From positions 20,789 through 84,788 of the forward strand of contig JAFQRA010000015.1 in the NCBI GenBank assembly GCA_017410325.1: a stretch of 64,000 nt of DNA, read 5' to 3'. Under the pieces are notes generated by a model. That model made no database searches, was not told the DNA's origin, and worked only from the letters and a program-made list of their open reading frames with translations. Below are positions 1 through 9,271 of this stretch, piece by piece (the first letter of the stretch is position 1; each line of letters begins with the position of its first letter). The stretch is from Clostridia bacterium (GTDB lineage: Bacteria > Bacillota > Clostridia > Oscillospirales > Acutalibacteraceae). The position numbers and the translations under genes were made by a program.

Positions 1-438
1 ATCCTCTTTCATTGCATTGAGCTTTTCTGCAAGCACGGGCTCGGAAAGAGCAAGCATCTGAACGGCAAGGATGGCTGCGTTCTCAGCGCCGTCGATAGCT
101 ACGGTTGCAACGGGAATACCTGCAGGCATCTGAACTGTTGCGAGAAGCGCGTCAAGACCGTCGAGTGTAGAGGATTTTATCGGAATACCGATAACGGGCA
201 GGGTTGTGTGAGCGGCAAGCACACCGCCAAGGTGAGCTGCCTTGCCTGCTGCGGAAATGATAACGCCGAAGCCGTTTGCAGCTGCGTTCTTTGAAAACTC
301 TGCGGCGGCATCGGGTGTTCTGTGGGCAGACATAACGTGTGCCTCAACCTCAACGCCGAATTCCTTGAGCTTTTTGATAGCCTTGCTTACTACGGGCAGA
401 TCGCTGTCACTGCCCATTACGATTGCAACTTTTTTCAT
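1..438 (-). CDS. purE: PurE, N5-carboxyaminoimidazole ribonucleotide mutase (3' end cut off)
   Basis: Catalytic subunit of the carboxylation step of purine synthesis, interconverting N5-CAIR and CAIR in the cytoplasm. The visible 146 residues begin MKKVAIVMGSDSDLPVV, with the GSDSD phosphate/substrate loop, then VMSAHRTPD, the SAHR motif characteristic of PurE, and GGVLAAHTTLPVIGIPI. The reading frame is still open at base 1, so roughly 15 residues are missing compared with the usual 160. The start is chosen at 438 because GAAAGGACGG lies just upstream. The gene is preceded on its own strand by a structured leader with a terminator-like hairpin (468-490), so purine-dependent attenuation is possible. 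Other pur genes would be expected beyond the left edge. The family call is secure. Confidence 0.96.
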   Translation of the reverse strand, partial: MKKVAIVMGSDSDLPVVSKAIKKLKEFGVEVEAHVMSAHRTPDAAAEFSKNAAANGFGVIISAAGKAAHLGGVLAAHTTLPVIGIPIKSSTLDGLDALLATVQMPAGIPVATVAIDGAENAAILAVQMLALSEPVLAEKLNAMKED

Positions 439-467
439 AGCTGTACCGTCCTTTCAAAACGATTAAA

Positions 468-490
468 GGCTGTTGCAAAGCGCAACAGCC
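468..490 (-). terminator. Terminator-like hairpin upstream of purE
   Basis: A perfect 9-bp stem, GGCTGTTGC with GCAACAGCC and a 5-nt loop. On the minus strand it is followed by TTTAATCGTTTT. It lies between the leader and the purE ribosome binding site, so it either ends a separate small RNA or works as an attenuator. Confidence 0.55.
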
Positions 491-592
491 CCGTTTTATT
501 TCACTTTTTTGCAGACCTCGGCAGAGCAGTATGAGCTTTTGTGAATAAAAGACAAGCACATTACCATAGCCGCCCACTCCCGAAATCAAGAT
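468..592 (-). ncRNA. Candidate structured small RNA or purE leader
   Basis: The gap before purE holds no convincing protein but has RNA-like organisation on the minus strand. A sigma-70-type promoter (599-627) predicts a start near 592. The transcript could form several nested helices: AUUUC (about 584-580) with GAAAU (about 501-505 on the complementary side), GGCGG with CUGCC, and a CUUUU/AAAAG hairpin. It ends in a perfect 9-bp stem (468-476 with 482-490) followed by a U-rich stretch. This suggests either an independent RNA of about 125 nt, perhaps 6S-like, or an attenuator in the purE 5' leader. It does not contain the conserved core of the guanine riboswitch found before purE in Bacillus. 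Function is unknown. Confidence 0.4.
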
Positions 593-598
593 ACCTCT

Positions 599-627
599 AT
601 TTTAAAGTATCTTTCAGTTTTTTTCAA
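599..627 (-). promoter_or_regulatory. Sigma-70-type promoter of the purE leader
   Basis: Minus-strand -35 TTGAAA (627-622) and -10 TAAAAT (604-599), separated by exactly 17 bp. The predicted start is near 592, about 155 bases upstream of the purE start codon, which implies a long structured leader. Confidence 0.7.
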
Positions 628-733
628 GATGTTTATTATTAAAATATTAAATTCTACATATATATGTATATATCTGCAATTAAATACAACATTTTGGTGA
701 TTATAACTACAGTTGTTTCGGAGGAGGACTTAT

Positions 734-1279
734 ATGAAAAGATTGGTTTTGCCGCTTGTGCTTGTGAGCTTTTTATTCTGCGGCTGTGTACGCACAGGCG
801 AAAGAGATGCCGCGGATTTTATCTGTGCAATGGCAGAATACGGCTTTGAATGTGTCGTTGAGGAAACCGAAAGCGGGGAGGAAACAAAGGAAAGCTGTTA
901 CGTGGATAATTGTAAGATTTCTATGTTTTCAAATTCGGATTACAAGCTGTACAGGGTGTGCGTTACATATTCCGGAAAGAGCGGAAAGGCGTTTTCGGGC
1001 CTTGCAGGTGCGTCGGTTATGAGTATGTGCCTTTATTCGCAGGAACATGCTTCAGCCGTACTTGAGGCGCTCGGCATTTCTCAAACGCCGCCGGACAGCA
1101 CGGGGGGTGTTGCCCGGTGCGAAACGGGAGAGTTTTTATTTTCTTTTACCTGTGATGAGGCAGGCGGAATGCTTGTGATTGACAGCCTTCGCCTAAATCC
1201 TGCTCAGCCTGCAACCGTTACCGTGCGCACAACCGTGCAAAGGCTCGCTTTAACGGAAGAAACCGAAGCCGCGTTTTGA
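734..1279 (+). CDS. Small predicted lipoprotein of unknown function
   Basis: A 181-residue protein beginning with a charged MKR and a hydrophobic stretch that ends in FCGC, which looks like a lipoprotein signal peptide, although Phe at -3 is not the usual lipobox residue. The mature part is acidic, with several cysteines (for example in ESCYVDNCK), and has no recognisable enzyme motif. It would sit on the outer face of the membrane. The start at 734 follows GGAGGA at good spacing; an upstream in-frame start at 713 would destroy the signal peptide. The last 30 bases overlap tail-to-tail with the YlmC-like gene on the other strand. I do not recognise the family. Confidence 0.75.
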   Translation: MKRLVLPLVLVSFLFCGCVRTGERDAADFICAMAEYGFECVVEETESGEETKESCYVDNCKISMFSNSDYKLYRVCVTYSGKSGKAFSGLAGASVMSMCLYSQEHASAVLEALGISQTPPDSTGGVARCETGEFLFSFTCDEAGGMLVIDSLRLNPAQPATVTVRTTVQRLALTEETEAAF

Positions 1280-1546
1280 ACAGTCGTTTTGTCTTGGCGG
1301 GGGAGGGGGTGCGGTGTAGCAGACGAGGATTATGTCATTGCCCACAACGTCCACGTCGCACCAAGCAATGCGCAAATCTCTCTCGCAGGCGTAGGGCGAA
1401 AATGCTCTGCCGCCTCTGCAAACTACAATATTGACAACCTGCCCCGTTGAGCAGTCAATTTCAACGTCGCAAACGTGTCCCAGCCGACAGCCGTCCTTTT
1501 TGTTGATTACTTCTTTGGTTTTCAGCGTTGCTATACAGTGGTTCAT
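1250..1546 (-). CDS. YlmC/YmxH-type PRC-barrel sporulation protein
   Basis: A 98-residue PRC-barrel-like protein. The N-terminus (LKTKEVINKKDGCRLGHV) followed by a short beta-rich domain containing DVEID and VVCRGGR matches the YlmC/YmxH family found in endospore formers, whose exact role is unclear. The family usually ends near residue 80; here there is an additional tail with five consecutive prolines and a Phe-rich end. A strong AAAGGAGG lies 6 bases before the ATG. The upstream sequence contains GAATATT (1593-1587) and CATCCG (1570-1565), a possible SigE-type promoter. The 3' end overlaps the convergent lipoprotein gene by 30 bases. Confidence 0.85.
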   Translation of the reverse strand: MNHCIATLKTKEVINKKDGCRLGHVCDVEIDCSTGQVVNIVVCRGGRAFSPYACERDLRIAWCDVDVVGNDIILVCYTAPPPPPRQNDCSKRGFGFFR

Positions 1547-1564
1547 GCTTAACCTCCTTTAAAA

Positions 1565-1593
1565 CGGATGTTAATAAAATATATGAAATATTC
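1565..1593 (-). promoter_or_regulatory. Possible SigE-type promoter of the YlmC-like gene
   Basis: Minus-strand GAATATT (a full match to the -35 consensus KMATATT of Bacillus SigE promoters), 16 bp, then CATCCGTT, which matches the -10 consensus CATACAnT only in part. The spacer is 2 bp longer than in the two better SigE-like sites of this window. Low confidence. Confidence 0.3.
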
Positions 1594-1621
1594 TGAAAAA
1601 ATAACTGCTAAACTCTTTTAT

Positions 1622-1650
1622 TTTACGGCTTTGTATGCTACACTTATAAA
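1622..1650 (+). promoter_or_regulatory. Promoter of the alpha-mannosidase gene
   Basis: -35 TTTACG (1622-1627), 17-bp spacer, -10 TATAAA (1645-1650). The predicted start near 1657 is downstream of the longest possible reading-frame start (1568) and upstream of the TTG at 1682, so it also decides the start codon. Confidence 0.65.
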
Positions 1651-1681
1651 AACAAAAACCAAAATACGGGAGGACGGAATT

Positions 1682-4600
1682 TTGAATTTTCTTCTTGACA
1701 AACTGAAAGTTTTTCTGCCCGAGGTAAGCAAGCTCGTCTTTGCCGAGTCTTATGAGCTTACGGGCTTTAAGTACATACCCTGCGGCTATAAGCCGTCGGG
1801 AAATGCACTCCCCGAGGTAACGGCTGAGTGGCAGAATTTCGGCAAGTACGACCGTTGGGGCGATGAAACCGACAGCCACGGCTGGTTTTACAAAAAGGTA
1901 ACTCTGCCCGAAAATATGAAGGGCAAGAAGGTACAGTTCTATTTTGAAACCGACGGCCCTTACAGCGACGTTAATTATGAGCCGCAGTTCACCGTTTACG
2001 CCAACGGTGAGCTTCTTCACGGTGTCGATTCCAACCACCGCTACTGTGAGCTTCCCGCAGGCGAGGAGTTCGATATTTACGTTTACGCTTACACGGGTAT
2101 GAATAAATGCCGCCTGAACGTTTTCAGCAGTCTTTACGTTGTGGACGGGCTTTACAAGCAGCTTTATTACGACCTTAAGGTGCCCTACGATGCACTTCGC
2201 CTTCTCCAGAAGGACAGCAAGGAATATAACGATATTCTCCGCTGTATCAACAACGCACTCAACCTTATTGATATGCGTGTGCCCGGTTCGCCCGAGTGCC
2301 GTGAGAGCGTTGAAAGAGCGGTTGAATACCTTAAAACCGAGTTCTACGGCAAGGTCTGCTCCTCGCAGGAGGTCAACTGCATCTGCATAGGCCACACACA
2401 TATCGACGTTGCGTGGCTGTGGACACTTGCACAGACTAAGGAAAAGACGGTGCGTTCTTTCTCAACCGTAATTGCACTTATGAAGGAGTACCCCGAGTAC
2501 AAGTTTATGTCCTCGCAGGCACAGCTCTATAAATATCTCAAAGAGGAAAGCCCCGAAACCTACGAAGAGGTTAAAAAGATGGTTGCCGCAGGCCGTTGGG
2601 AGGTCGAGGGCGCAATGTGGGTTGAGGCGGACTGTAACCTCACAAGCGGCGAAAGCCTTGTGCGTCAGGTGCTTTTCGGCAAGCGTTTCTTTAATAAGGA
2701 ATTCGGCGTTGACAGCAAGGTGCTCTGGCTGCCCGACGTATTCGGCTACAGCGCAGCACTTCCCCAGATTCTGCGCAAGAGCGGTGTTGACAAGTTCGTA
2801 ACCTCCAAAATAAGCTGGAACGAAAGCAACACTATGCCCTACGATACCTTCACCTGGAAGGGTATTGACTCTACGGGCGTTTTTACCCATTTCCTCACGG
2901 CGCAGGATACTCAGCCGCTCGGAAAGTGGAGAAACAACACGACCTATAACGCTATGCTCACACCCACTGAGGTTAAGGGCTGCTGGAACAGATATCAGCA
3001 AAAGCACCTCAACGACGAGGTTATTCTCACCTTCGGCCACGGTGACGGCGGCGGCGGACCCACTCAGCTGCATATGGAAAACCACCGCAGACTTTGCAAG
3101 GGTATACCGTCCTTCCCGAATACGGTTATCGAGTTTGCGGGCGACTACCTTGAGCGCACAAAGCAGAAGGTTGAAAAGGATGAAAAACTGCCCACTTGGG
3201 TAGGCGAGCTTTACCTTGAATTCCACAGAGGTACGTATACCTCCAACGCGTGCAACAAGCGCAACAACAGAAAGAGCGAGTTCCTCTACCAGAACGTTGA
3301 GCTTTTCAGCGAAATCAACCGACTTCTCAATAAGGCGCAGTATCCTCAGGAAAAGATTAACGAGGGCTGGGAGTGCATACTTCTCAACCAGTTCCACGAT
3401 ATTATCCCCGGCTCGTCTATTTATCAGGTGTACGAGGAAAGCACAAAGCAGTACGAAGCTATAGGCGAGGTAGGCAACGGCCTTCTTGACACGGCAAAGG
3501 CAGAAATTGCCGCAAATATTGCTACAGACGGCGGTATTGCCGTGTTCAACCCCAACTCCTTCACAAACAGCGGCGTAGTAGACGTTGACGGCGAAAAGAT
3601 TTACGTTGAAAATATTCCTGCAAAGGGTTGGAAGGTTGTCAAGGTCAACGAGAGCAAGGGCAGCGTTGAAATTTCCGACAAAAAGCTTGAAAACGAATAC
3701 TTCGTTCTTGAATTTGCGGATGATTATACTATCAGCCGTATTTACGACAAGCGCTGCGGCAGAGAGGTGCTCAAGGCAGGCGAGAGGGCAAACGTAATCG
3801 AAGCCTACGAGGACTTCCCCAGAGAGTACGATGCCTGGGAAATTTCCGTATACTACAAGGAAAAGCGTTGGGAAATCAACGACGTAAGCGCGGTTGAAAT
3901 GCTCGACGAGGGCGTCAGAAAGGGCTTCAAGGTAACAAGAAAGTTCTTTGATTCCGTGATTGAGCAGAAAATCTGGCTCTATAATGACATTGATAAAATT
4001 GATTTCGACACCACAGCCGAGTGGTGGCAGGAGCACATCCTTGTCAAGGCGGCCTTCCCCGTTGAAATCAATGCTGACAAGGCGAGCTATGAAATTCAGT
4101 TCGGCTGCGTTGAGCGCCCGACCCATTCCAATACAAGCTGGGATGCCGCAAAGTTCGAGGTCTGTGCACACAAGTTTGCCGACCTTTCCGAATGTGATTA
4201 CGGCGTAAGCATACTCAACGACTGCAAGTACGGCCACGATATTCACGACAGCGTGATCAGGCTCACGCTTCTCAAGTGTGCTACCCATCCCAGCCCCAAG
4301 GCTGATAAGGGTCACCACGAGTTCACTTATTCACTCCGTCCGCACGAGGGCTGCTTCAAGCAGGCAGGCACGGTACGCCTCGCTTACGACCTCAACAATC
4401 CGATGACAGCGGTTAAGCTCGGAAAGCAGAGCGGTACGCTTCCCGAAAGCTACAGCCTCGTTTCGGTTTCGCACGAGAATATCGTTGTCGATACCGTCAA
4501 GAAGGCGGAGGACTCTGACACAACGATTGTCCGTATGTACGAAAGCTGGAACAAGCGTGTGGGTAGCGCAACGCTTACCTTCGGCTTTGATATCAGCAGT

Positions 4601-4711
4601 GCAGTGCTCTGCGACCTTATGGAAAACGAAATCGAAGTATTAGAGGTAGTTGATAATACAGTTACTCTTCCCGTAAAACCGTTTGAGATTGTTACAATTA
4701 AAGTAAAATAA
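1682..4711 (+). CDS. GH38 family alpha-mannosidase
   Basis: A large cytoplasmic glycoside hydrolase of 1009 residues that removes alpha-linked mannose; no signal peptide is visible. An N-terminal accessory region (1-225) precedes the zinc-binding GHTHIDVAWLW motif (about 237-247). WVEADCN (about 313-319) carries the expected Asp nucleophile, followed by LWLPDVFGY, FGHGDGGGGPT and LNQFHDIIPGSSI, then beta-sandwich domains to the end, the usual length for GH38. I place the start at TTG 1682: GGGAGGA sits 8 bases upstream and the promoter lies between 1622 and 1650. The frame remains open to 1568, but those 38 residues look unlike protein and cover the promoter. The gene is monocistronic, ending in a strong terminator. 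It probably acts on host or dietary glycans. Confidence 0.95.
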   Translation: MNFLLDKLKVFLPEVSKLVFAESYELTGFKYIPCGYKPSGNALPEVTAEWQNFGKYDRWGDETDSHGWFYKKVTLPENMKGKKVQFYFETDGPYSDVNYEPQFTVYANGELLHGVDSNHRYCELPAGEEFDIYVYAYTGMNKCRLNVFSSLYVVDGLYKQLYYDLKVPYDALRLLQKDSKEYNDILRCINNALNLIDMRVPGSPECRESVERAVEYLKTEFYGKVCSSQEVNCICIGHTHIDVAWLWTLAQTKEKTVRSFSTVIALMKEYPEYKFMSSQAQLYKYLKEESPETYEEVKKMVAAGRWEVEGAMWVEADCNLTSGESLVRQVLFGKRFFNKEFGVDSKVLWLPDVFGYSAALPQILRKSGVDKFVTSKISWNESNTMPYDTFTWKGIDSTGVFTHFLTAQDTQPLGKWRNNTTYNAMLTPTEVKGCWNRYQQKHLNDEVILTFGHGDGGGGPTQLHMENHRRLCKGIPSFPNTVIEFAGDYLERTKQKVEKDEKLPTWVGELYLEFHRGTYTSNACNKRNNRKSEFLYQNVELFSEINRLLNKAQYPQEKINEGWECILLNQFHDIIPGSSIYQVYEESTKQYEAIGEVGNGLLDTAKAEIAANIATDGGIAVFNPNSFTNSGVVDVDGEKIYVENIPAKGWKVVKVNESKGSVEISDKKLENEYFVLEFADDYTISRIYDKRCGREVLKAGERANVIEAYEDFPREYDAWEISVYYKEKRWEINDVSAVEMLDEGVRKGFKVTRKFFDSVIEQKIWLYNDIDKIDFDTTAEWWQEHILVKAAFPVEINADKASYEIQFGCVERPTHSNTSWDAAKFEVCAHKFADLSECDYGVSILNDCKYGHDIHDSVIRLTLLKCATHPSPKADKGHHEFTYSLRPHEGCFKQAGTVRLAYDLNNPMTAVKLGKQSGTLPESYSLVSVSHENIVVDTVKKAEDSDTTIVRMYESWNKRVGSATLTFGFDISSAVLCDLMENEIEVLEVVDNTVTLPVKPFEIVTIKVK

Positions 4712-4720
4712 GGCAAAATA

Positions 4721-4756
4721 AAAAACTCAGCCGAAACTGAACTCGGCTGAGTTTTT
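4721..4756 (+). terminator. Rho-independent terminator after alpha-mannosidase
   Basis: A 9-bp stem, CTCAGCCGA (4726-4734) with TCGGCTGAG (4743-4751), followed by TTTTT and preceded by AAAAA, so it can work in both directions. Confidence 0.85.
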
Positions 4757-4801
4757 GCTGTCCCTACAATGTTTCTCCTGTTTTATGTTCTGTATAATTA
4801 C

Positions 4802-4861
4802 AATCGGGTGAGGGCAGAGCCCTCCCACAATTTTGCATTTTGCTTTTTGCACTTTGCATTT
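4802..4861. repeat. Half of a small modular repeat element
   Basis: AATCGGGTG followed by the hairpin GAGGGC-AGA-GCCCTC, then a run of TTTTGCATTTTGC-like direct repeats. The hairpin core is nearly the same as that at 33317-33342, and the TGC-rich arm resembles the arms at 38321-38423. No coding potential is visible. Confidence 0.5.
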
Positions 4862-4897
4862 AAAAAGCACCGTCGGCGTTAAAACCAACGGTGCTTT
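4862..4897 (-). terminator. Terminator of the groESL operon
   Basis: A 10-bp stem, AAAGCACCGT (4864-4873) with ACGGTGCTTT (4888-4897). On the minus strand it is followed by a T run (4866-4862) and lies 22 bases after the groEL stop. Confidence 0.8.
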
Positions 4898-4918
4898 GAA
4901 ATTTATGCGGTTATTTGA

Positions 4919-6562
<1,644 letters not shown>

Positions 6563-6578
6563 TCATTTTCTCCTTTAA

Positions 6579-6863
6579 TTATTCGATTACTGCAAGAATG
6601 TCGCCCTGGCGGACGATTGTGTATTCTTCCTTGTTGATTTTAACCTCTGTGCCTGCGTACTTGCCGATGATAACCTTGTCACCGACGTTGATGTACATTT
6701 CTACCTTGTTGCCGTCAATTTCGCCGCCGGGGCCAACAGCAACAACCTCAGCAAACTGGGGCTTTTCCTGTGCGGAAGCGGCAAGAATGATGCCGCTCTT
6801 GGTGGTTTCTTCAACTTCTGCAGCCTTGACGACTACTCTGTCTGCAAGGGGTCTGATTGTCAT
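6579..6863 (-). CDS. groES: GroES, 10-kDa co-chaperonin
   Basis: The heptameric lid of the GroEL chamber. At 94 residues it is the family's usual size. The N-terminus TIRPLADRVVVKAAEVEE is typical, followed by the mobile loop with SGIILAASAQEKPQ that binds GroEL, and an end with the VRQGDILAVIE signature. It is the first gene of the groESL operon, with AGGAGGAG before the ATG. The CIRCE operator lies 36 bases upstream of the start. Confidence 0.98.
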   Translation of the reverse strand: MTIRPLADRVVVKAAEVEETTKSGIILAASAQEKPQFAEVVAVGPGGEIDGNKVEMYINVGDKVIIGKYAGTEVKINKEEYTIVRQGDILAVIE

Positions 6864-6898
6864 TTATAACTCCTCCTGTTAAGTAATTATTTTGTGGT

Positions 6899-6925
6899 TT
6901 AGCACTCTCGTGCGCCGAGTGCTAA
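6899..6925 (-). promoter_or_regulatory. CIRCE operator (HrcA binding site)
   Basis: A perfect copy of the consensus: TTAGCACTC (6899-6907), 9 bp, GAGTGCTAA (6917-6925). It overlaps the predicted transcription start of groESL, so HrcA bound here should block transcription until heat stress. Confidence 0.97.
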
Positions 6926-6930
6926 TTCAT

Positions 6931-6958
6931 ATTCTAACCTATTTTTTTTAAAATTCAA
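6931..6958 (-). promoter_or_regulatory. Promoter of groESL
   Basis: Minus-strand -35 TTGAAT (6958-6953) and -10 TAGAAT (6936-6931), with a 16-bp spacer, directly upstream of the CIRCE element. Confidence 0.75.
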
Positions 6959-7005
6959 GAGTATTTAAGAAATTTTTGCCAATTGGCTTATTGTTTACAA
7001 TTTGT

Positions 7006-8127
7006 TCACATTTTCTTTGCGATTTCCTTGGCAATTCCCGCTGCAGCCGCAACGGTTGCCGTTGCACCGAGTGCCGCAAGCGCAATTCTTCTCGGCTTTT
7101 CAAGCTCATCGGCGTCAATAAAATAGCCGAGCAGTGAAAGGGGAGTTTTGCCCATTAAATCGAAATAGGTGATGTGGCGCGTTGTAAAGGCTGAGGTGTC
7201 GCTTTCGTCAATTTCAAACAGCCTTACACCTTTGTTTTCGTTGCCGTAGCAGCGGAAGGAGGCGGCAGGGGTTTGAATCATTCTCACGCCGTCACAGTCA
7301 ATGTCAAACAGGTTCATATGGTGGTGGCCGTAAACAACTGCAAGCACATCGCCCTGTGCCTTTACCACAGCATACTGACCGTAGTTAGCCTTACAGCCGG
7401 GGGTAGCCTCATACAGCCTGCCCGAATTGATGCAGGATTCTTTGAGCCTTACATACTTTTCCTGCTCGTAGTCATAAACCGAGCCCTCGTCATCCTTTCC
7501 GCAGTCCTCAAGACAGCTTGCAATTTCCGTCATCGGAATGTGCTGGAACATCAGCGAGGGCAGTCTGCCGAGCGAATCGCTTGTCTGTCTGTACCATTCG
7601 ACAGCTTCGGCGGTAACGCCCTCATAGCATCTGTCCTCCTCCTTGTTCTGTCTGGAGGTGTCCATCATCCACAGGTTGAATTTCGGCGTATCGCCCGAAT
7701 AAATGAGAATATTGTGCGTGCCCACGTCACCGTGGCCGTATGTATCAACAAGCCCCACAAAACAACTGTATTCACGGTAGAGGTCAATTATTTCTTCCTT
7801 GGTCATACAGCACATATCGTCGTGGTTGCCGAATATCATACCGAACGGGATATTTCGCTTTTTGAGCGGCTCCAGAATAATTTTCAGCGACTTTTTCATT
7901 CTCTCTTTTGTCGCTTCAAAGCCTTCTGCAACGTGCCTGTTGCCAAAGCGTGCGTCAAGCAGATGGTTGGCTAAAACATTGTCGCCCGTAAAAATGACAA
8001 GGTCGGGCTTTAATTCATCGTACGCCTTGTCCAGCATCCTCAGCATAGACCGCCTCGGGTAGTGCATATCCTGCGGGTCGCTTACCTGCAAAATCTTAAA
8101 TTTTCCGTTGTTAAATTGAAGGTTCAT
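7006..8127 (-). CDS. Calcineurin-like metallophosphoesterase
   Basis: A 373-residue phosphoesterase with the full set of two-metal motifs: DPQDMH (about 16-21), GDNV, GNHDD, an isolated His in FQHIPM and GHHHMN. The order and spacing match the calcineurin-like superfamily, which hydrolyses phosphomono- or diesters; the substrate cannot be told from sequence. There is no signal peptide, but the last 30 residues form an Ala-rich hydrophobic segment followed by KEIAKKM, which could tie the enzyme to the membrane. The start follows AGGAG. It is transcribed alone from a promoter at 8156-8185, divergent from the DUF1858-trmK pair. Confidence 0.9.
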   Translation of the reverse strand: MNLQFNNGKFKILQVSDPQDMHYPRRSMLRMLDKAYDELKPDLVIFTGDNVLANHLLDARFGNRHVAEGFEATKERMKKSLKIILEPLKKRNIPFGMIFGNHDDMCCMTKEEIIDLYREYSCFVGLVDTYGHGDVGTHNILIYSGDTPKFNLWMMDTSRQNKEEDRCYEGVTAEAVEWYRQTSDSLGRLPSLMFQHIPMTEIASCLEDCGKDDEGSVYDYEQEKYVRLKESCINSGRLYEATPGCKANYGQYAVVKAQGDVLAVVYGHHHMNLFDIDCDGVRMIQTPAASFRCYGNENKGVRLFEIDESDTSAFTTRHITYFDLMGKTPLSLLGYFIDADELEKPRRIALAALGATATVAAAAGIAKEIAKKM

Positions 8128-8155
8128 ATAATACTCCTATTGTTGTGATTTTTAA

Positions 8156-8185
8156 ATTTTAACACTGCCAACACTTTACTGTCAA
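8156..8185 (-). promoter_or_regulatory. Promoter of the metallophosphoesterase gene
   Basis: Minus-strand -35 TTGACA (8185-8180) and -10 TAAAAT (8161-8156), with an 18-bp spacer. Confidence 0.65.
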
Positions 8186-8191
8186 GCAACA

Positions 8192-8220
8192 TTGACAAAA
8201 AGAATAAACGCTGATAAAAT
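8192..8220 (+). promoter_or_regulatory. Promoter of the DUF1858-trmK operon
   Basis: Consensus -35 TTGACA (8192-8197), 17-bp spacer, -10 TAAAAT (8215-8220). It is divergent from the phosphoesterase promoter, and the two -35 boxes are only 6 bp apart. Confidence 0.75.
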
Positions 8221-8253
8221 GAATACAGTATTTAAAGAAAAGGAGTTTTTAAA

Positions 8254-8454
8254 ATGACACAGATTGATAAGACAATGACTATCGGCGATATTCTTGACGC
8301 TAACCGTGAGGTTGCACCCTTCTTCCTTGAAATGGGTATGCACTGCCTCGGCTGTCCTTCCGCAAGAAGCGAGAGCGTTGAGCAGGCCTGCCGTGTACAC
8401 GGTGTAAATGCTGACGAGCTCGTTGCAAAGATTAACGCTTTTCTTGCAAAGTAA
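8254..8454 (+). CDS. DUF1858 domain protein
   Basis: A 66-residue stand-alone DUF1858 protein. The fold is recognised from MTIGDILD at the start, [11 protein letters not shown] in the middle with its CxxC pair, and the closing [14 protein letters not shown] helix. In other proteins this domain is fused to hybrid-cluster or iron-sulfur repair (ScdA-like) proteins, so a redox or Fe-S role is often suggested, but no function is established for the free form. AAAAGGAG precedes the start. It is followed after 3 bases by trmK, so the two are almost certainly cotranscribed. Confidence 0.88.
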   Translation: MTQIDKTMTIGDILDANREVAPFFLEMGMHCLGCPSARSESVEQACRVHGVNADELVAKINAFLAK

Positions 8455-8457
8455 GCA

Positions 8458-9132
8458 ATGAAAAATCTTTCTCCACGTCTTGAAGCGGTAGCCTCTCTTG
8501 TCCGCAAGGGCAGGAGAGTTGCCGATATCGGCACCGACCACGCCTATCTGCCCGTTTACCTCGTGCAAAGCGGCGTTGCTGATTTTTGCATTGCCGCAGA
8601 CCTTCGCAAGGGCCCTCTTGAAAACGCCAAAAATGCAGTTGAAGAAGCGGGGCTTGAAGAAAATATAATTCTTCGCTTGTCCGACGGCTTGCAGAAGTTT
8701 GAGCCCGACGAGGTCGATGAAATCGTGATTGCAGGTATGGGCGGAATACTCATAGCGCAGATTATCGAAGCTGCACCGTGGTTGCAAAAAGGCGGGAAAC
8801 ACCTTGTTTTACAGCCTATGAGCCACCCCGAGGTGCTTCGCAAATTTCTCATTACCAACGGTTACAGCATAGTTTGTGAAACCGTTTGTGAGGATGCCGG
8901 CAAGCTCTACTGCGTAATGAGCGTTGAGTTTTGCGGTGAGTACATAAAGCGGCCTGCGTATTATGAGTATTACGGCGAAATACCGCAGTGCAAAACCGAG
9001 CTTTCGGAAAAATACCTTTCCAAGCTTGCTTTCCGTCTTTCGCGCGATGCGGACAGTATGCGCTGTGCCGACCCGACAAGGGCAGATAAGCTTTATAAGG
9101 TATCCGAAAAAATCGAAACCTTAATTAATTGA
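8458..9132 (+). CDS. trmK: TrmK, tRNA adenine(22)-N1-methyltransferase
   Basis: An S-adenosylmethionine-dependent enzyme expected to methylate N1 of adenine 22 in the tRNA D-loop. The 224-residue protein begins with LSPRLEAVASLV, then the SAM-binding VADIGTDHAYLPVYLV (about residues 20-37). It carries EIVIAGMGGILI with the GMGG motif typical of the TrmK/YqfN family and LVLQPMSHPEVLR. The C-terminal third is helical. Only 3 bases separate it from the DUF1858 gene, and no separate ribosome site is visible beyond the sequence inside that gene. The length is normal for the family. Confidence 0.93.
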   Translation: MKNLSPRLEAVASLVRKGRRVADIGTDHAYLPVYLVQSGVADFCIAADLRKGPLENAKNAVEEAGLEENIILRLSDGLQKFEPDEVDEIVIAGMGGILIAQIIEAAPWLQKGGKHLVLQPMSHPEVLRKFLITNGYSIVCETVCEDAGKLYCVMSVEFCGEYIKRPAYYEYYGEIPQCKTELSEKYLSKLAFRLSRDADSMRCADPTRADKLYKVSEKIETLIN

Positions 9133-9176
9133 AATTTATATGCAGTAGTACATTGTAACATCTTAAAGTTGACTTT

Positions 9177-9246
9177 TGTAGGGGCGGATATTATCCGCCC
9201 GTGCTGATATTGCTCGGTTTGCTGGCGGCTGATAGCCGCCCCTACA
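9177..9246. repeat. 70-bp inverted-repeat element, GTAGGGG family, copy 1
   Basis: Ends are TGTAGGGGCGG and CCGCCCCTACA, perfect inverted repeats of 11 bp. Inside are two further hairpins, GGGCGGATA-TTATCCGCCC and GGCGGCTGATAGCCGCC. It can fold as a cruciform on either strand. It sits between trmK and deoB and might also end trmK transcription, although there is no T run. Confidence 0.65.
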
Positions 9247-9271
9247 GTGAAGGTTTAGTTGTTACAGCGTA

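Noticed and set aside
407-589. A 60-codon frame on the minus strand overlapping the purE leader
   Set aside because: It runs through the hairpin region and into purE in another frame, has no ribosome site, and the leader looks like RNA.
1296-1312. G-rich stretch that might form a G-quadruplex
   Set aside because: Only two long G runs and one short one are present; it is explained by the proline run of the YlmC-like protein on the other strand.
2462-4318. A 618-codon open frame on the minus strand within the alpha-mannosidase gene
   Set aside because: It is antisense to a clear GH38 enzyme, has no ribosome site or recognisable domain, and results from third-base composition.
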